Shown: positions 29,417-38,916, counted from the stretch's first letter. The stretch: 64,000 nt of DNA from JACVRW01 sp963728495 (GCA_963728495.1 CAVSKI010000007.1:62001-126000), one strand, 5' to 3'. The notes: generated from the letters alone by a model not told the origin. A program made the numbers and translations.

Positions 29417-30646
29417 GTGACGCTCGTATCCCCCCGCGCCACCCGAGCCCTGCTCATCGCCCTCGTCGCCGCCGCGGCGATCGTGTCGGGCGCCCTGGCG
29501 GCCCCCGGAGACGCGAAGGCCGCTCGCGGCATGGAGCTCGCCATCCAGGACGACGGTCTCTTCGTACAGGGCCGCAAGGGCTGGGGAGGCGAACGTCCCT
29601 TCGACTACTCGCGAGCGCTCGGCGTCACCCGCATCCGCGTCAACCTGCTCTGGGCCTACACGATGCTCCCCAACCAGTACAAAGCGCGGAACAAGCCCGC
29701 GACGATCAACTACCAGTTCGCCCAGATCGACGATTTGATCAATCGCGCCGCCCAGAACGGCATCCGCATCCACCTCTCGCTGACCGGGCCCGCCCCGCGC
29801 TGGGCCAACGCACGCCGGGCGACCACGGGCAAGGCCTGGTACAAGCCCAATGCGCGCGAATTCGGCGCGTGGAGCAAGGTGGTTGCTGAGCACTTCGCGG
29901 GTCGCGTGGACCGCTACAGCATCTGGAACGAGCCCAACTGGAAGACCTGGCTGGGCCCGCTGAAGGCCGCGCCCTCGATCTACCGCAGCATGTACTCGCG
30001 TGCCTACAAGGCGATCAAGGCGGCCGATTCGCGGGCCAAGGTCCTGATCGGCGAGACCAGCCCATATCAGCGTCCGGGCTTCTCCACGGCTCCGCTGGCC
30101 TTCCTGCGCGCCGTCACCTGTGTGGACCGCAACTACAGGCGCACCCGGTCGTGCCCGAAGCTCAAGGCCGACGGCTACGCCCACCATCCATACGACTTCT
30201 CGCACGCCCCCTCCTTCCAGTACCCCGGGGCGGACAACGTGACGATCGGGACGCTGCCGCGGCTGACCAGGGCGCTCGACCGGATCTCGCGCACCGGAGC
30301 CCTGCGCTTCACGGGCGGCGGGCGGATGCCGCTGTACCTGACCGAGTACGGCTACTTCGCGTCGGGCAAGCGGGCGCTGCCCGCCCGAACGGCCTCCCGC
30401 TATCTCCAGCAGGCGTACTCGATTGCCCTGCGAAACGGGCGCGTCAGGAGCCAGCTGCAGTACCTGCTCACAACGCTTCCGGGTAGCTCGCCGTCCACGT
30501 TCAACACCGGGATCGTCAAGCCGTCGGGCACGCGCCTGCCCCAGTACAAGGGCCTGCAGCGCTGGTATCGCGGCAACCGCTCCAGGGTCAAGCGACCGGG
30601 CTCGGCATTCTCGCTCCCGCTCGCGCTCCCGAACCCGACGCTCTAG
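29417..30646 (+). CDS. secreted GH39-like glycoside hydrolase
   Basis: Paralogue of the previous gene, 409 residues. GTG 29417 has AAGGAG at 29401-29406. The signal peptide ends near GDAKA (about 34). Catalytic candidates are Glu in SIWNEPNWKTW and Glu in LYLTEYGYF; HHPYDFSHAP matches the loop between them. Unlike its neighbour it lacks the beta-sandwich tail. Its TAG stop lies inside the left end of a foldback element. Confidence 0.85.
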   Translation: MTLVSPRATRALLIALVAAAAIVSGALAAPGDAKAARGMELAIQDDGLFVQGRKGWGGERPFDYSRALGVTRIRVNLLWAYTMLPNQYKARNKPATINYQFAQIDDLINRAAQNGIRIHLSLTGPAPRWANARRATTGKAWYKPNAREFGAWSKVVAEHFAGRVDRYSIWNEPNWKTWLGPLKAAPSIYRSMYSRAYKAIKAADSRAKVLIGETSPYQRPGFSTAPLAFLRAVTCVDRNYRRTRSCPKLKADGYAHHPYDFSHAPSFQYPGADNVTIGTLPRLTRALDRISRTGALRFTGGGRMPLYLTEYGYFASGKRALPARTASRYLQQAYSIALRNGRVRSQLQYLLTTLPGSSPSTFNTGIVKPSGTRLPQYKGLQRWYRGNRSRVKRPGSAFSLPLALPNPTL

Positions 30647-30811
30647 ATGATTGATTCCGAATTCGGTGCCCGCGGGGGCGCGCCAGACCAAGCTGGGCGC
30701 CGCACGAGTCCCGAAGCAGGTAGCAGCGCTACCTGCGAGGGCTCGGGTGGCGATCCAGCGCCGGTATGGCGGGTCAACCGTGGGTGCCCGAATGAGGAAT
30801 CAATCATCTAG
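30643..30811. repeat. 169-bp foldback (MITE-like or hairpin RNA) element
   Basis: The outer 16 bases CTAGATGATTGATTCC (30643-30658) are repeated exactly inverted at 30796-30811. Complementarity continues imperfectly inward (ATTCGG, CGG, CGCCA, ACC, GCTGG, CGCC, CGAG, CCC blocks). It ends at a central perfect 9-bp stem GCAGGTAGC / GCTACCTGC (30716-30724, 30728-30736) with a 3-nt loop. The stem centre coincides with the element centre. No protein is encoded. It supplies the stop codon of the GH39 gene and ends within 5 nt of the thiE start. Confidence 0.8.
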
Positions 30812-30815
30812 TCCC

Positions 30816-31451
30816 GTGAACGCCGTGCCCGCCGATGCGCGCGAGCGCCTGCGGCGGGCGCGGCTTTACCTCGTAGTCGAAGCGGCGGCCGAGCACGTGC
30901 TGGCCCCCGCGCTGCGCGGCGGCGTGGACATGGTGCAGCTGCGCGACAAGCACGCCGACGACGAGGCGATCCTGCGCGCGGCGGCTCGCTTTCGCTCGAT
31001 CTGCAACGAGCACGATGCCCTGTTCTGGCTGAACGACCGCCCCGACCTCGCGCTCGAGTGTGGGGCCGACGGCGTCCACGTGGGCCAGGACGACGAGCCG
31101 GTGGCCGAGGTGCGCAACCGTGTTGGGCCCGACCTGCTCATCGGGCTATCGACCCACTCGCCCGAGCAGTTTGACGCCGGCCTGCGCTCGGAGGCCGACC
31201 AGCTGAGCGTTGGTCCGGTCTGGGAGACGCCGACCAAGGCGGGGCGCCCGGCGGCCGGCCTCGAGTACGTCCGCTACGCCGCCGAGCACGGCGGGGAGCG
31301 GCCGTGGTTTGCCATCGGGGGCATCGACGGCGCCAACCTGGCCCAGGTCGTCGATGCCGGCGCGCGGCGCGCGGTCGTGCTGCGAGCGATCCGCGATGCG
31401 GCGGATCCAGAGAGCGCCGCGCGTGCGCTGGCCGACGCGCTGGCTGGTTAG
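30816..31451 (+). CDS. thiE: thiamine-phosphate synthase
   Basis: Joins the thiazole and pyrimidine moieties of thiamine. The TIM barrel has MVQLRDKHADD, FWLNDRPDLALECGADGVHVGQDD (pyrophosphate and Mg sites), PVWETPTKAG (the usual GPIFPTxTK region) and FAIGGIDGANL. About 211 residues from GTG 30816; ATG 30792 would add eight residues but lies inside the foldback element. No TPP riboswitch precedes it, unlike thiO-thiSG. Confidence 0.9.
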   Translation: MNAVPADARERLRRARLYLVVEAAAEHVLAPALRGGVDMVQLRDKHADDEAILRAAARFRSICNEHDALFWLNDRPDLALECGADGVHVGQDDEPVAEVRNRVGPDLLIGLSTHSPEQFDAGLRSEADQLSVGPVWETPTKAGRPAAGLEYVRYAAEHGGERPWFAIGGIDGANLAQVVDAGARRAVVLRAIRDAADPESAARALADALAG

Positions 31452-32554
31452 GGCGCCAGGCGGCGGGCCACGGCGGCGTACGCGGCCAGCGCGGGCTGGG
31501 GCTCGAACTCGCCCTCGCGGTAGCGGACGAGCCCCGCGTAGTCGAAGAGATCACCGTCGCGGTAGGCCGAAGCCCACGTGTACCAATACACGCGCCCGAT
31601 GCGCAGGCCCGGCGCGCGCCGGGCGGCCAGGCGGTAGGCGCCACGCAGGCGTCCGGCCATTCCCGAGTCGGTCGTATACCAGGCGCGTTGCCACAGCGGC
31701 TCCGGCACGGGGACCCGGTCCTTGCCGGCCGGCCATGTGGTCTCCGTGACCCAGATCGGCTTGCGGGCCTCGCGGCCACGCCGCAGAGCGGCGCGGAAGC
31801 GATTGATGCCCTTGATGAGCAGCTTGGGCCGCCCGGTGAAGAGGTTGAGCGCCGCCACGTCGAAGTGGCGGCGGATTCTCGAGCGGTTCAGGCGGTCGAG
31901 ATGTTTCCAGGCGAAGTCGGCCAGGCCGGCGAGCACGATCGTGGCCCCCGGGTCGATCGCTTCGATCGTTCGCTCCGAAGCCTTCAGCAGGCGGGCGTAC
32001 TCGGGCGCCCAGGCGTTCCGGCGCCGGCCCTTCGTGCTCCAGTAGAAGTCCAGATGGGGCTCATTCCAGATCTGCCAATGGCGCTGGGGACGGCGCGGGA
32101 GCTCGGGGTGCTGGTCCCAGAACGATCCCGCCGGGCCGTAGCGAAGCACGAGCGCGCGCAGGTAGGCGGTGTAGTCGCTCACGTGCTTGGGCGGCGAGCC
32201 GTACTCGCCGGGGACCAGCCGGGCCCACTCGGGCGTGTTCATCACGAGCGGCAGCAACTCGATGTCGTTGCGCGCGGCGCGGGTGACCACGGCGTCGGTT
32301 TCCGAGAAGTCGTACGGCTGCCCCGCTGAGAACTCCGCCTTCGACCACCAGAACACGGTGCGGACCGTCCGCACCCCGGAGGCCGCCATCAGCGCCCACT
32401 GCTGATCCTGCGCGGCCTCAGGCGCCCTGATCGCCTCGCGATCCCACATCGCGCCGAAGAAGCGCTCGGGCACGCGCGCCTGCGCCGCGGGGGCGATGGC
32501 GAGGACCGCGAGGGCCACTGTGAGGACGATCGAAACCCGGAACATGGGTGACAT
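31448..32554 (-). CDS. secreted clan GH-A glycosidase-like protein
   Basis: A 368-residue exported TIM-barrel protein. Signal peptide 1-25 from ATG 32554; ATG 32545 is an alternative. Acid/base Glu in WQIWNEPHLDFYW and nucleophile Glu in IWVTETTWPAG fit family 39/42-like hydrolases. VLAGLADFAWKHLD and the family-typical YWYTWAS near the end support this. It is related to the two genes upstream but more distant. The 3' end overlaps thiE by 4 bases. Confidence 0.8.
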   Translation of the reverse strand: MSPMFRVSIVLTVALAVLAIAPAAQARVPERFFGAMWDREAIRAPEAAQDQQWALMAASGVRTVRTVFWWSKAEFSAGQPYDFSETDAVVTRAARNDIELLPLVMNTPEWARLVPGEYGSPPKHVSDYTAYLRALVLRYGPAGSFWDQHPELPRRPQRHWQIWNEPHLDFYWSTKGRRRNAWAPEYARLLKASERTIEAIDPGATIVLAGLADFAWKHLDRLNRSRIRRHFDVAALNLFTGRPKLLIKGINRFRAALRRGREARKPIWVTETTWPAGKDRVPVPEPLWQRAWYTTDSGMAGRLRGAYRLAARRAPGLRIGRVYWYTWASAYRDGDLFDYAGLVRYREGEFEPQPALAAYAAVARRLAP

Positions 32555-32564
32555 AGAACTCCCC

Positions 32565-32570
32565 AGACTA
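32565..32570 (-). promoter_or_regulatory. putative -10 box TAGTCT
   Basis: TAGTCT on the minus strand ends 10 nt before ATG 32554. Here a GGGGAG ribosome-binding-like sequence fills the gap, so leaderless initiation is less certain. Confidence 0.3.
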
Positions 32571-32597
32571 GGGGCAGTTGCGCCCTCATCAGTCATC

Positions 32598-32603
32598 TAG
32601 GCT
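32598..32603 (+). promoter_or_regulatory. putative -10 box TAGGCT
   Basis: TAGGCT ends 9 nt before ATG 32613. The bases just before it (32587-32600) match 12 of 14 positions of the foldback terminal repeat found before thiE. Confidence 0.4.
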
Positions 32604-32612
32604 GGCGGTCAG

Positions 32613-33179
32613 ATGGCCAATAGGCGCAAGAGCCGCAAGCGGCGGCGGCCTGACCCGGTTACGCCCCCGGCGCCGGCGGAGCTACCGGAGGCCCAGCTGG
32701 CCGAGCCCGCTCCGGCGCGCGGCTACGCGCGCTCGCGGGAGCGCGACGAGGCCGCCCGCGCGGCGTTGAAACCGCTGCGCCCAGGCGAACGGCCGACCGC
32801 GGTCACGGTGGGGGCGATCTTCGCCGGCCTGATGGCCGTGGCCAACCTGGTCGCGCTGGGCTTCGGTTACAACGCCGCCGAGGACACGCTGTCGCCGGGC
32901 AGCAAGCTCACCGGCAGCATCCTCGCCACGGGCATCCTCGGTCTGATGGCCTGGGGCATGTGGAAGGCGCGCTACTGGGCCGTGCTGGGCATGCAGACGC
33001 TGCTCGCGCTCACGCTCATCGTCGCCTCGCTTGGGCTCATTACGGCAACCTCCCTGTGGGCCGCGGTGCTGCTCGTGCTGATCATCGCCGCCTCCGGCAC
33101 GCTCTTCTGGTTCCTCGTCAAAGCGTTGGCCAGGATCCAGATGCCCGAGCGCCCGGGCAGTGATCGCAGCGGTCGATAG
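32613..33179 (+). CDS. uncharacterised four-helix membrane protein
   Basis: A 188-residue protein with a very basic N-terminus (NRRKSRKRRRP), a Pro/Ala-rich linker to about residue 60 and four hydrophobic helices (about 65-85, 100-118, 122-142, 146-168). No motif is recognised. Its TAG stop overlaps the TAGGCT box of lpdA. Function unknown. Confidence 0.65.
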   Translation: MANRRKSRKRRRPDPVTPPAPAELPEAQLAEPAPARGYARSRERDEAARAALKPLRPGERPTAVTVGAIFAGLMAVANLVALGFGYNAAEDTLSPGSKLTGSILATGILGLMAWGMWKARYWAVLGMQTLLALTLIVASLGLITATSLWAAVLLVLIIAASGTLFWFLVKALARIQMPERPGSDRSGR

Positions 33180-33182
33180 GCT
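33177..33182 (+). promoter_or_regulatory. putative -10 box TAGGCT of lpdA
   Basis: TAGGCT ends 8 nt before ATG 33191 and includes the stop codon of the upstream gene. Confidence 0.45.
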
Positions 33183-33190
33183 CACCGCCC

Positions 33191-34572
33191 ATGCCGGACA
33201 AGGAGTACGACTGCATCGTCATCGGGTCCGGTCCGGGCGGGTATGTGGCCGCCATCCGGGCCGCCCAGCTGGGCCTCAAGACGGCCGTGGTGGAGAAGGG
33301 AAACACGGGCGGGCGCTGCCTCAACGAGGCCTGCATTCCGGCCAAGTCGATCCTGCGCGTGGCCGAGGTGATGAGCGAGGTCGAACACGCCGGCTCCTTC
33401 GGCATCTCAACCGGCGATGTCTCCTTCGACTACTCGGGCGCGACCAAGCACCGCGACAAGGTGGTCAAGACGCTCACCGGCGGCGTGGGGATGCTCTTCG
33501 ACAAGAACAAGATCGAGTTGATCGAGGGCTTCGGCTCGGTCACAGACGATGCGAACGTGAAGATCGGCGGGCAGTTCGACGGCACGGAGATCAAGACCGA
33601 CCGGGTGATCCTGGCCACCGGCTCCGTGGCCAAGCCCCTGCTCGACCTCCAGTTCGGCAAGCGCATCCTCGACACCGCCGGGATGTGGCTGTTGAACGAG
33701 CAGCCCTCGCGCCTGTGCGTGATCGGCGCCGGGGCCTCGGGGGTGGAGATCGCCTCCGCGTTCGGGCGCCTGGGCACCGAGGTGGTGCTGCTCGAGGCGC
33801 TCGACCAGATCCTGCCGCTGGAGGACGAGGAGATCTCCAAGGCGTGCGCACGGGAGATCAAGAAGCAGAACGTGCGCATCGAGACCGGGGCGAAGGTGGA
33901 GGGCGCCGAGGCGTCGGACTCCGGTGTGTCTGTCTCCTTCAACGGCGAGTCGGCGGACTTCGACTACCTGGTGATCGCCGCCGGCCGCGCGCCCGACGTG
34001 GAGGGCCTGGGACTCGAGGAGGCGGGGATCGAGCGCGACGATCGCGGGCTGATCAAGGTCGACGGCCGGCTGCGCACCTCACTCGACGGCGTGTGGGCGA
34101 TCGGCGACATGGTCCCCGGGCCGGCGCTCGCTCACAAGGCCTCCGACGAGGGCATCATCGCCGTGGAGGACGCCGCCGGCCACGAGGTCCACGAGATCGA
34201 CTACACGTACATCCCTGCGGTCACCTTCTGCCATCCGCAGGTGGCCTCGTTCGGGATGACCGAGAAGGCCGCCCGCGACGCCGGCTACGACGTGGTGGTG
34301 GGCAAGGTGCCGATGGGCGCGGTGGGAGCGCCGACGGTCTACAACGACCGCGGCGGCCTGGTGAAGATCGTGGGGGACAAGAAGTACGGCGAGATCCTGG
34401 GCGCGCACATCTGCTCGGTCAAGGCGGCCGACCTGATCCAGGAGCTGGTCAATGCGCGCGAGCTCGAGGGTGGCTTTGCCGAGGTGGCGCGGACGATCCA
34501 CGCGCACCCTCGTTCGCCGAGACGGTGATGGAAGCGGCCCGGGCCACCGACGGCTGGCTGATTCACGGCTAG
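33191..34572 (+). CDS. lpdA: dihydrolipoyl dehydrogenase (E3), frameshift near the C-terminus
   Basis: FAD flavoprotein that reoxidises lipoamide of the pyruvate dehydrogenase complex. FAD motif IGSGPGGYVAAIRAAQLG, redox disulfide GGRCLNEACIPAK, NAD motif VIGAGASGVEIASAFGRLG and the second FAD motif AIGDMVPGPALAHKA are present. Reading straight through ends at 34528 after RTIHAHPRSPRR; one missing base near 34512 restores HPSFAETVMEAARATDGWLIHG, the conserved dimer-interface end, with a stop at 34572 and about 460 residues. It is a stand-alone gene 7 kb before pdhABC. Confidence 0.93.
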
Positions 34573-34618
34573 AGCCCGGCCGCCCAGGCCAGCGTTGCGG
34601 GCTGCCGGCGTGCTCGGA

Positions 34619-34624
34619 TAGGTT
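34619..34624 (+). promoter_or_regulatory. putative -10 box TAGGTT
   Basis: TAGGTT ends 6 nt before GTG 34631. Confidence 0.4.
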
Positions 34625-34630
34625 CCGCCC

Positions 34631-34927
34631 GTGGGACTGACCGAGGTTGGGCTGATCGTCTTGGGTGTCGGTGTCCTCTTGATCGTGATCGCCTTCTTCG
34701 CGCAGCTCGTAACGGGTACGGCCACCACGTCGAGCGATTTCGAATCAGCGGCTCCGAAGGGAGGCGCGAACCCGATAGCGGCGATCATCGCGGCAGTTGC
34801 TGATGCTCTGAAGGCGCTGGGTGAGCTCCTCACAGGCGTTCTGGGGATGTTCGATCCCCTGTATCGACCAGGGGTCTTCCTTGCCCTGGTGGGAGGGCTT
34901 CTGGCGATCGCCGGAACGTTCGTCTAG
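34631..34927 (+). CDS. small membrane protein of unknown function
   Basis: A 98-residue protein with three hydrophobic stretches (about 6-27, 47-68 and 78-97) separated by a short polar loop. No family is recognised. GTG 34631 follows a TAGGTT box. The gene converges on the secreted protein gene downstream. Confidence 0.6.
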   Translation: MGLTEVGLIVLGVGVLLIVIAFFAQLVTGTATTSSDFESAAPKGGANPIAAIIAAVADALKALGELLTGVLGMFDPLYRPGVFLALVGGLLAIAGTFV

Positions 34928-34941
34928 CCGAACTCGGGCGG

Positions 34942-35643
34942 CTAGCGCCGCCGGAAGTTCCACTGGAACAGCAGGTCGATCCCCGTCATCGAGTAGCCCT
35001 CGACGCGCGGCTCGCCCTTGCGGGTGAAGGGGAAGTAAGAGGTCGCGATCGGGGTTCCCGTGTCGTAGCCACCCAGGGTCGGACCGATATTCAAGGGCAG
35101 AGTCCCGGGGCCAACGGCGGTCAACGCCAGGCCGTCGGAGGAATGGATCCGGTTCTGGATGCGCTTGCTGCGCACGTCGTACACGCGGACATCGACCTTC
35201 TTCTTCGTTGTGCGGTTGGCGCGCGGCCGGAAGGGGCGGCCGATGTAGCGCGCCGTGCAGCAGGTGTAGGTGCCGGGAAGGTCGCGCCCGGTGAAGGTGT
35301 CGACGCGACTCGAGCCGGTGAGGACCGTGAGCCGCAGCTTGGCCGGGTTGGCACCCGCCTTGACGCGGATGTGAGTTATGCGGCCACTGGACGGGGCGAT
35401 GAAGGTGGGCCTGTTCGTAAAGAGATAGCCGCCGTGACGGTAGGTGCAGGACTGCTGCCCCGTCGGCTGGAGCGCCACCCCGCCGAGGGGTGCGCTGACG
35501 AGCGCGGACTCGCAGCCGTAGGTGGCATTGGGCTCGGCCTGGAGTGTGCTGCCAAACCAGCGAGCGGACGCGGATGCGGGCAGGGCGAGCACGAGGCAAC
35601 TCACCGCCGTCGCCGCGAGAAGCGGGGGCCATCGACGTGGCAT
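34942..35643 (-). CDS. secreted protein of unknown function
   Basis: A 233-residue exported protein. The signal peptide ends near SASA (about 27). The mature part is beta-rich, with several Cys (CESAL, SCTYRHGG, CCTARY) that could form disulfides, and ends in LLFQWNFRRR. The pattern GGYLFTNRPTFIAPSSGRITHIRVK resembles jelly-roll-type surface proteins. ATG 35643 is preceded by TACGCT ending 6 nt upstream. Confidence 0.65.
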   Translation of the reverse strand: MPRRWPPLLAATAVSCLVLALPASASARWFGSTLQAEPNATYGCESALVSAPLGGVALQPTGQQSCTYRHGGYLFTNRPTFIAPSSGRITHIRVKAGANPAKLRLTVLTGSSRVDTFTGRDLPGTYTCCTARYIGRPFRPRANRTTKKKVDVRVYDVRSKRIQNRIHSSDGLALTAVGPGTLPLNIGPTLGGYDTGTPIATSYFPFTRKGEPRVEGYSMTGIDLLFQWNFRRR

Positions 35644-35649
35644 CGGTCC

Positions 35650-35655
35650 AGCGTA
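35650..35655 (-). promoter_or_regulatory. putative -10 box TACGCT
   Basis: TACGCT on the minus strand ends 6 nt before ATG 35643. The remaining 256 bp up to 35911 show no gene or other recognisable element. Confidence 0.4.
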
Positions 35656-35911
35656 AGGGCACACTTGTTATCCGGCCACTTTGCGACCTGATGGCACCCG
35701 GGCTTTTGCTCACCAGACCGTCCGCTCAATGCGCTTTGCACAGGTTCGACTCGTAAAAGTTCCAACTTCGGATTGAAGATTCCCGCTCTTTCCGAGTAAA
35801 CCGCCCACCATTTGCACGAACTCCGAATAGGGTCGCGCCCCCGGCCCGGGTCACCGGTCGTCGGGGTGGAGAGGGGGCGAAGTCTGCTCCCCTTCGACTC
35901 CCTCGAAAGAG

Positions 35912-38195
35912 ATGAGTTTCGGAACAGAAGGCAAGCGGAGAGGCGGAGGTTCGGCGTGCGGTCGGACCGCGAGGGTGTTGGTCGCCGGCCTGGTGGGGGC
36001 GCTGGTCGGCGGCCCATCCTCCGTCGCGGCCAACGAGTTCCCCATCAACGCGTGCCAGGCCGACCGCATCAACTACTCGACTCAGGCCTTCGAGGACTTC
36101 GCCACCCGCGGGATGCTGTGGAGGCGTGCCTGCAATCCCGAGGGGCCCGGCCTTCGCGGACTGGTGACCGCGAACGTCGTGCGACCCGGCCGTATAAAGC
36201 GGGGCGCAAGATCGCTCTTCGTCCTCCGAGCGCCACCGGGCACGCACTTCACGACGTTCGTCTGGTCGGGCAGCGCTGTTCGCACCGACTGCCGGTACGC
36301 CCTCCAGCTCTGGGCATACGGGCCGGACGGCCCGACCGCCGCGATCAAGAACGTGCGGGCCAATCACCGGTGTACGCCGGCGCAGAGCAAGACTCAGATA
36401 GCCGGCTGGCCCAGCCCTCGCGCCTACGACGTGCGTGGCGCCACGAGCATCGTCCAGCGCGTTGTGTGCATGGGAGACAAGGGAGAGCCGTACTGCTCCA
36501 GCAGGGCTCGCAACTACCTCCGGACCTTCACGGCGCAGGCGCTGGTGGCGGACGTGACACCGCCGGCGGTGAGCATCGTGCCGAACAACCCGTTCACCCG
36601 TGGCGCTTGGGTGAGTGGCGCTCAGTCGGTTGCGTATCACGCGTCGGACAATGTTGGGGTGAAGGTGGCCCGAGCCTTTGTCTGCTGGCATTGCTCGAGG
36701 CGAGCATCCGCGAGGATGCAACTTTGCGCAGCGAGTTCCGTGCGACAACGGCGCCGGGACCATTCCGCGTGGACACCGAGGGCTCTCCCGGAGGGCTCCC
36801 AAGCCGCTTTCAGTCCAGGCGTTAGGACGCCGCCGACAACAGCGGAACGTTCGACGCGAGTGACGGTCCGGATCGACAACACCGCTCCGGGTGCCGTACA
36901 GGTCGCGGTCGAGGGGGGCGAGGGGTGGCGAAACCAGAACAACTTCGACCTCACATGGACCAACCCCAGCGAAGGTGACCGTGCTCCGATCGTGGCCGCC
37001 CATTACCGCCTCTGTCGCGCCGGCGGCGCAGAGTGCGCGACCAGAACGAGTTCCGCACCGGGCATCGCTCGCGTCGCTGACATCGCCGTTCCCGGCCCGG
37101 GCGAGTGGCAGGCGCGGGTTTGGCGCGAGGACGCCGCCGCCAACCACCAGCCCGAGAACGCCTCGGTCCCCGTAACGATGCGTTTCGACCCGGAACCGCC
37201 TCAGCTCGGCTTCGAGCCGCCTTCGGCTGGTGACCCAACCCTGGTGTCCGTGGCGGTGACCGACAAGGTGTCCGGACTGGCTGGCGGCCAGATCGAGGTC
37301 AGCCGGCAGGGCTCGGGAAGCTGGCAGGCGCTGGCCACCGTGCGAAGCGGAAGCCGCCTGGTAGCACGCATCGACGACGCCCGCCTTCCGGCGCGGGGCC
37401 TATCTCCTGCGCGCGACCGCCCGGGACCAGGCGGCGAATCAGAACAGCACGGACAAGCTGCTCGACGGACGACCGATGGTCATCAGCCTGCCCCTACGGG
37501 CCCCGACGCTGATGCGTGCCGGCCTGTTGAAGAAGCGAACGGGGAGGCGGGAGCGGAACCGTACTGAGCGGCAAAAGACCCGCCGAGGCAGAGAGGCTCT
37601 GGTGACGCGCGCAAGAGTCGAGTTCGGCGGCAGCAGTCGCATCGTCGGACAGCTGGAGAACCGCGACGGGCAGCCCGTTGCCGGCGCCGCGGTTCAGGTG
37701 TTCTCGAGTAGCTCCACCGTCCCGGAGCAGCAGGTCGGCACCGTGCAGACCAATAGTGAGGGACGCTTCAGCTACGCCGCTCCGGCCACCGCCAGCCGGA
37801 CCTACCGTCTCGTGTACGGCGGGACGCCGCTGATGCTTCCGGTGCAAAGCCAGGTCACCGTGCTGGTCAAGGCCGGCTCAACGATCCGCGCGAGACCGCG
37901 GAGCCTCCGCAACGGCCGAGCGGTTCGGTTCTCGGGACGGTTGCGATCTCTCCCTGCTCCGGCCGCGGGCAAGCTGGTGGAGCTTCAGGTGGTGCTCTCA
38001 GGCCGCTGGCAGACATTCCGCACTACCCGCACCGACGCCGACGGCACCTGGCGGGTGCGGTACCGCTTCCGACGCACATGCGGACTCACGCGCTACCGGT
38101 TTCGTGCCCGGCTCCCGGCTGAAGCGGCCTACCCGTTCGAGAGCGGTCGAACCCGCGCTGTCGGCGTGCGCGTTCGCGGAGGGCCATGCCCGTGA
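35912..38195 (+). CDS. large secreted beta-rich protein with a carboxypeptidase-regulatory-like domain (multiple frameshifts)
   Basis: About 758 residues if corrected. It has a signal peptide (about 18-40) and a Cys-containing N-terminal domain with ADRINYSTQAFEDFATRGM. Ig-like segments follow (VTPPAVSIVPNNPFTRGAW; VRIDNTAPGAVQVAVEGG), then a C-terminal carboxypeptidase-regulatory-like domain (GQPVAGAAVQVF) and a last beta domain. Reading is broken at about 36676, 36768, 36784, 36802, 36825, 36859 and 37392. Every break is repaired by removing one base, and the seven removals leave a length divisible by three. No stop survives after correction. I therefore favour sequence error over a pseudogene. 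Surface location is likely, function unknown. Confidence 0.6.
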
Positions 38196-38309
38196 GTTGC
38201 GAGCACGCGGGATGAACTGTGTAGCTCCTCGAGGCCCGGCCCCGGTCCGCGATACTCCGGCTAGTCCGGCGGAGTGCCACAGGGCGGCGCCCGCCAGAAC
38301 GGAGGTTCC

Positions 38310-38916
38310 TTGATCCAAGCGCTACGCCGGCGGCTGAGCTACGCGAACGTGATGGCCACCCTTGCCGTCTTCATCGCACTCGGTGGGTCCTCGTTCGCGG
38401 CCCTGACTATCAGCGGGACGGGACGTGGTCAATGGATCCCTGACCAGTCGCGACCTCAAGCGCGACACTCTTGGGGGGGCCGGATCAAGGAGTCCCGCTT
38501 GGGAAAGGTGCGACCGTGCCAGAAACGCTGACCGACTGAACGGCGTAACTGCCGCGACGCTTCTGGTGCGCTGTCCGGAGGGCACGAGTACCCGTGTCGG
38601 ACGTCTGCGTAGAGACTAGCGTCGCGAGCCCCGGCGCCATACCGCAGCGCCGCGGTGGTTTGCGAGGGTACGGACCGAAGCGACGGGGCTGGGCGACGCC
38701 TACCGAGCCATGACGAGCTGATGACCGCCCTCGGCGACTTTGGCATCGCTCTCGGCTCCGGGCGGCGAACTCACGCGGAACGTCTATCCCTCGAACTCTG
38801 ACCCCGGACGCCTCGACGTTCTCTACATCATCGACAACGTCGGCAACGTCGCGCTCACCACCGACACCGCCGCCGGCGCCAAGGCGTTCCGCTGCGTGGC
38901 TGATCCCCTCAACTAG
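38310..38916 (+). pseudogene. exported protein with LSYANVMATLAVFIALGG N-terminus, broken by about seven single-base insertions
   Basis: TTG 38310 has GGAGG at 38301-38305. The first 30 residues match an N-terminus I know from many Thermoleophilia exported proteins. In the corrected frame it continues NGSLTSRDLKRDTLGG, RIKESRLGKV, RNADRLNGVTAATLLVRCPEGT, SAAVVCEGTDRSDG and a C-terminal domain VLYIIDNVGNVALTTDTAAG to TAG 38914. Breaks fall near 38415, 38470 (run of seven G), 38515, 38585, 38629 and 38759; removing seven bases gives a clean 199 codons. It is marked pseudogene as it stands, but error is the more likely cause. Confidence 0.55.

Noticed and set aside
30715..30737. Central hairpin of the foldback element as a stand-alone terminator of the GH39 gene
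   Set aside because: It lacks a T-run, sits 70 bp after the stop and is exactly centred in a larger palindrome, so it is better explained as part of that element.
35644..35911. A possible small gene in the 268-bp gap
   Set aside because: No frame with a start signal and sensible composition was found.
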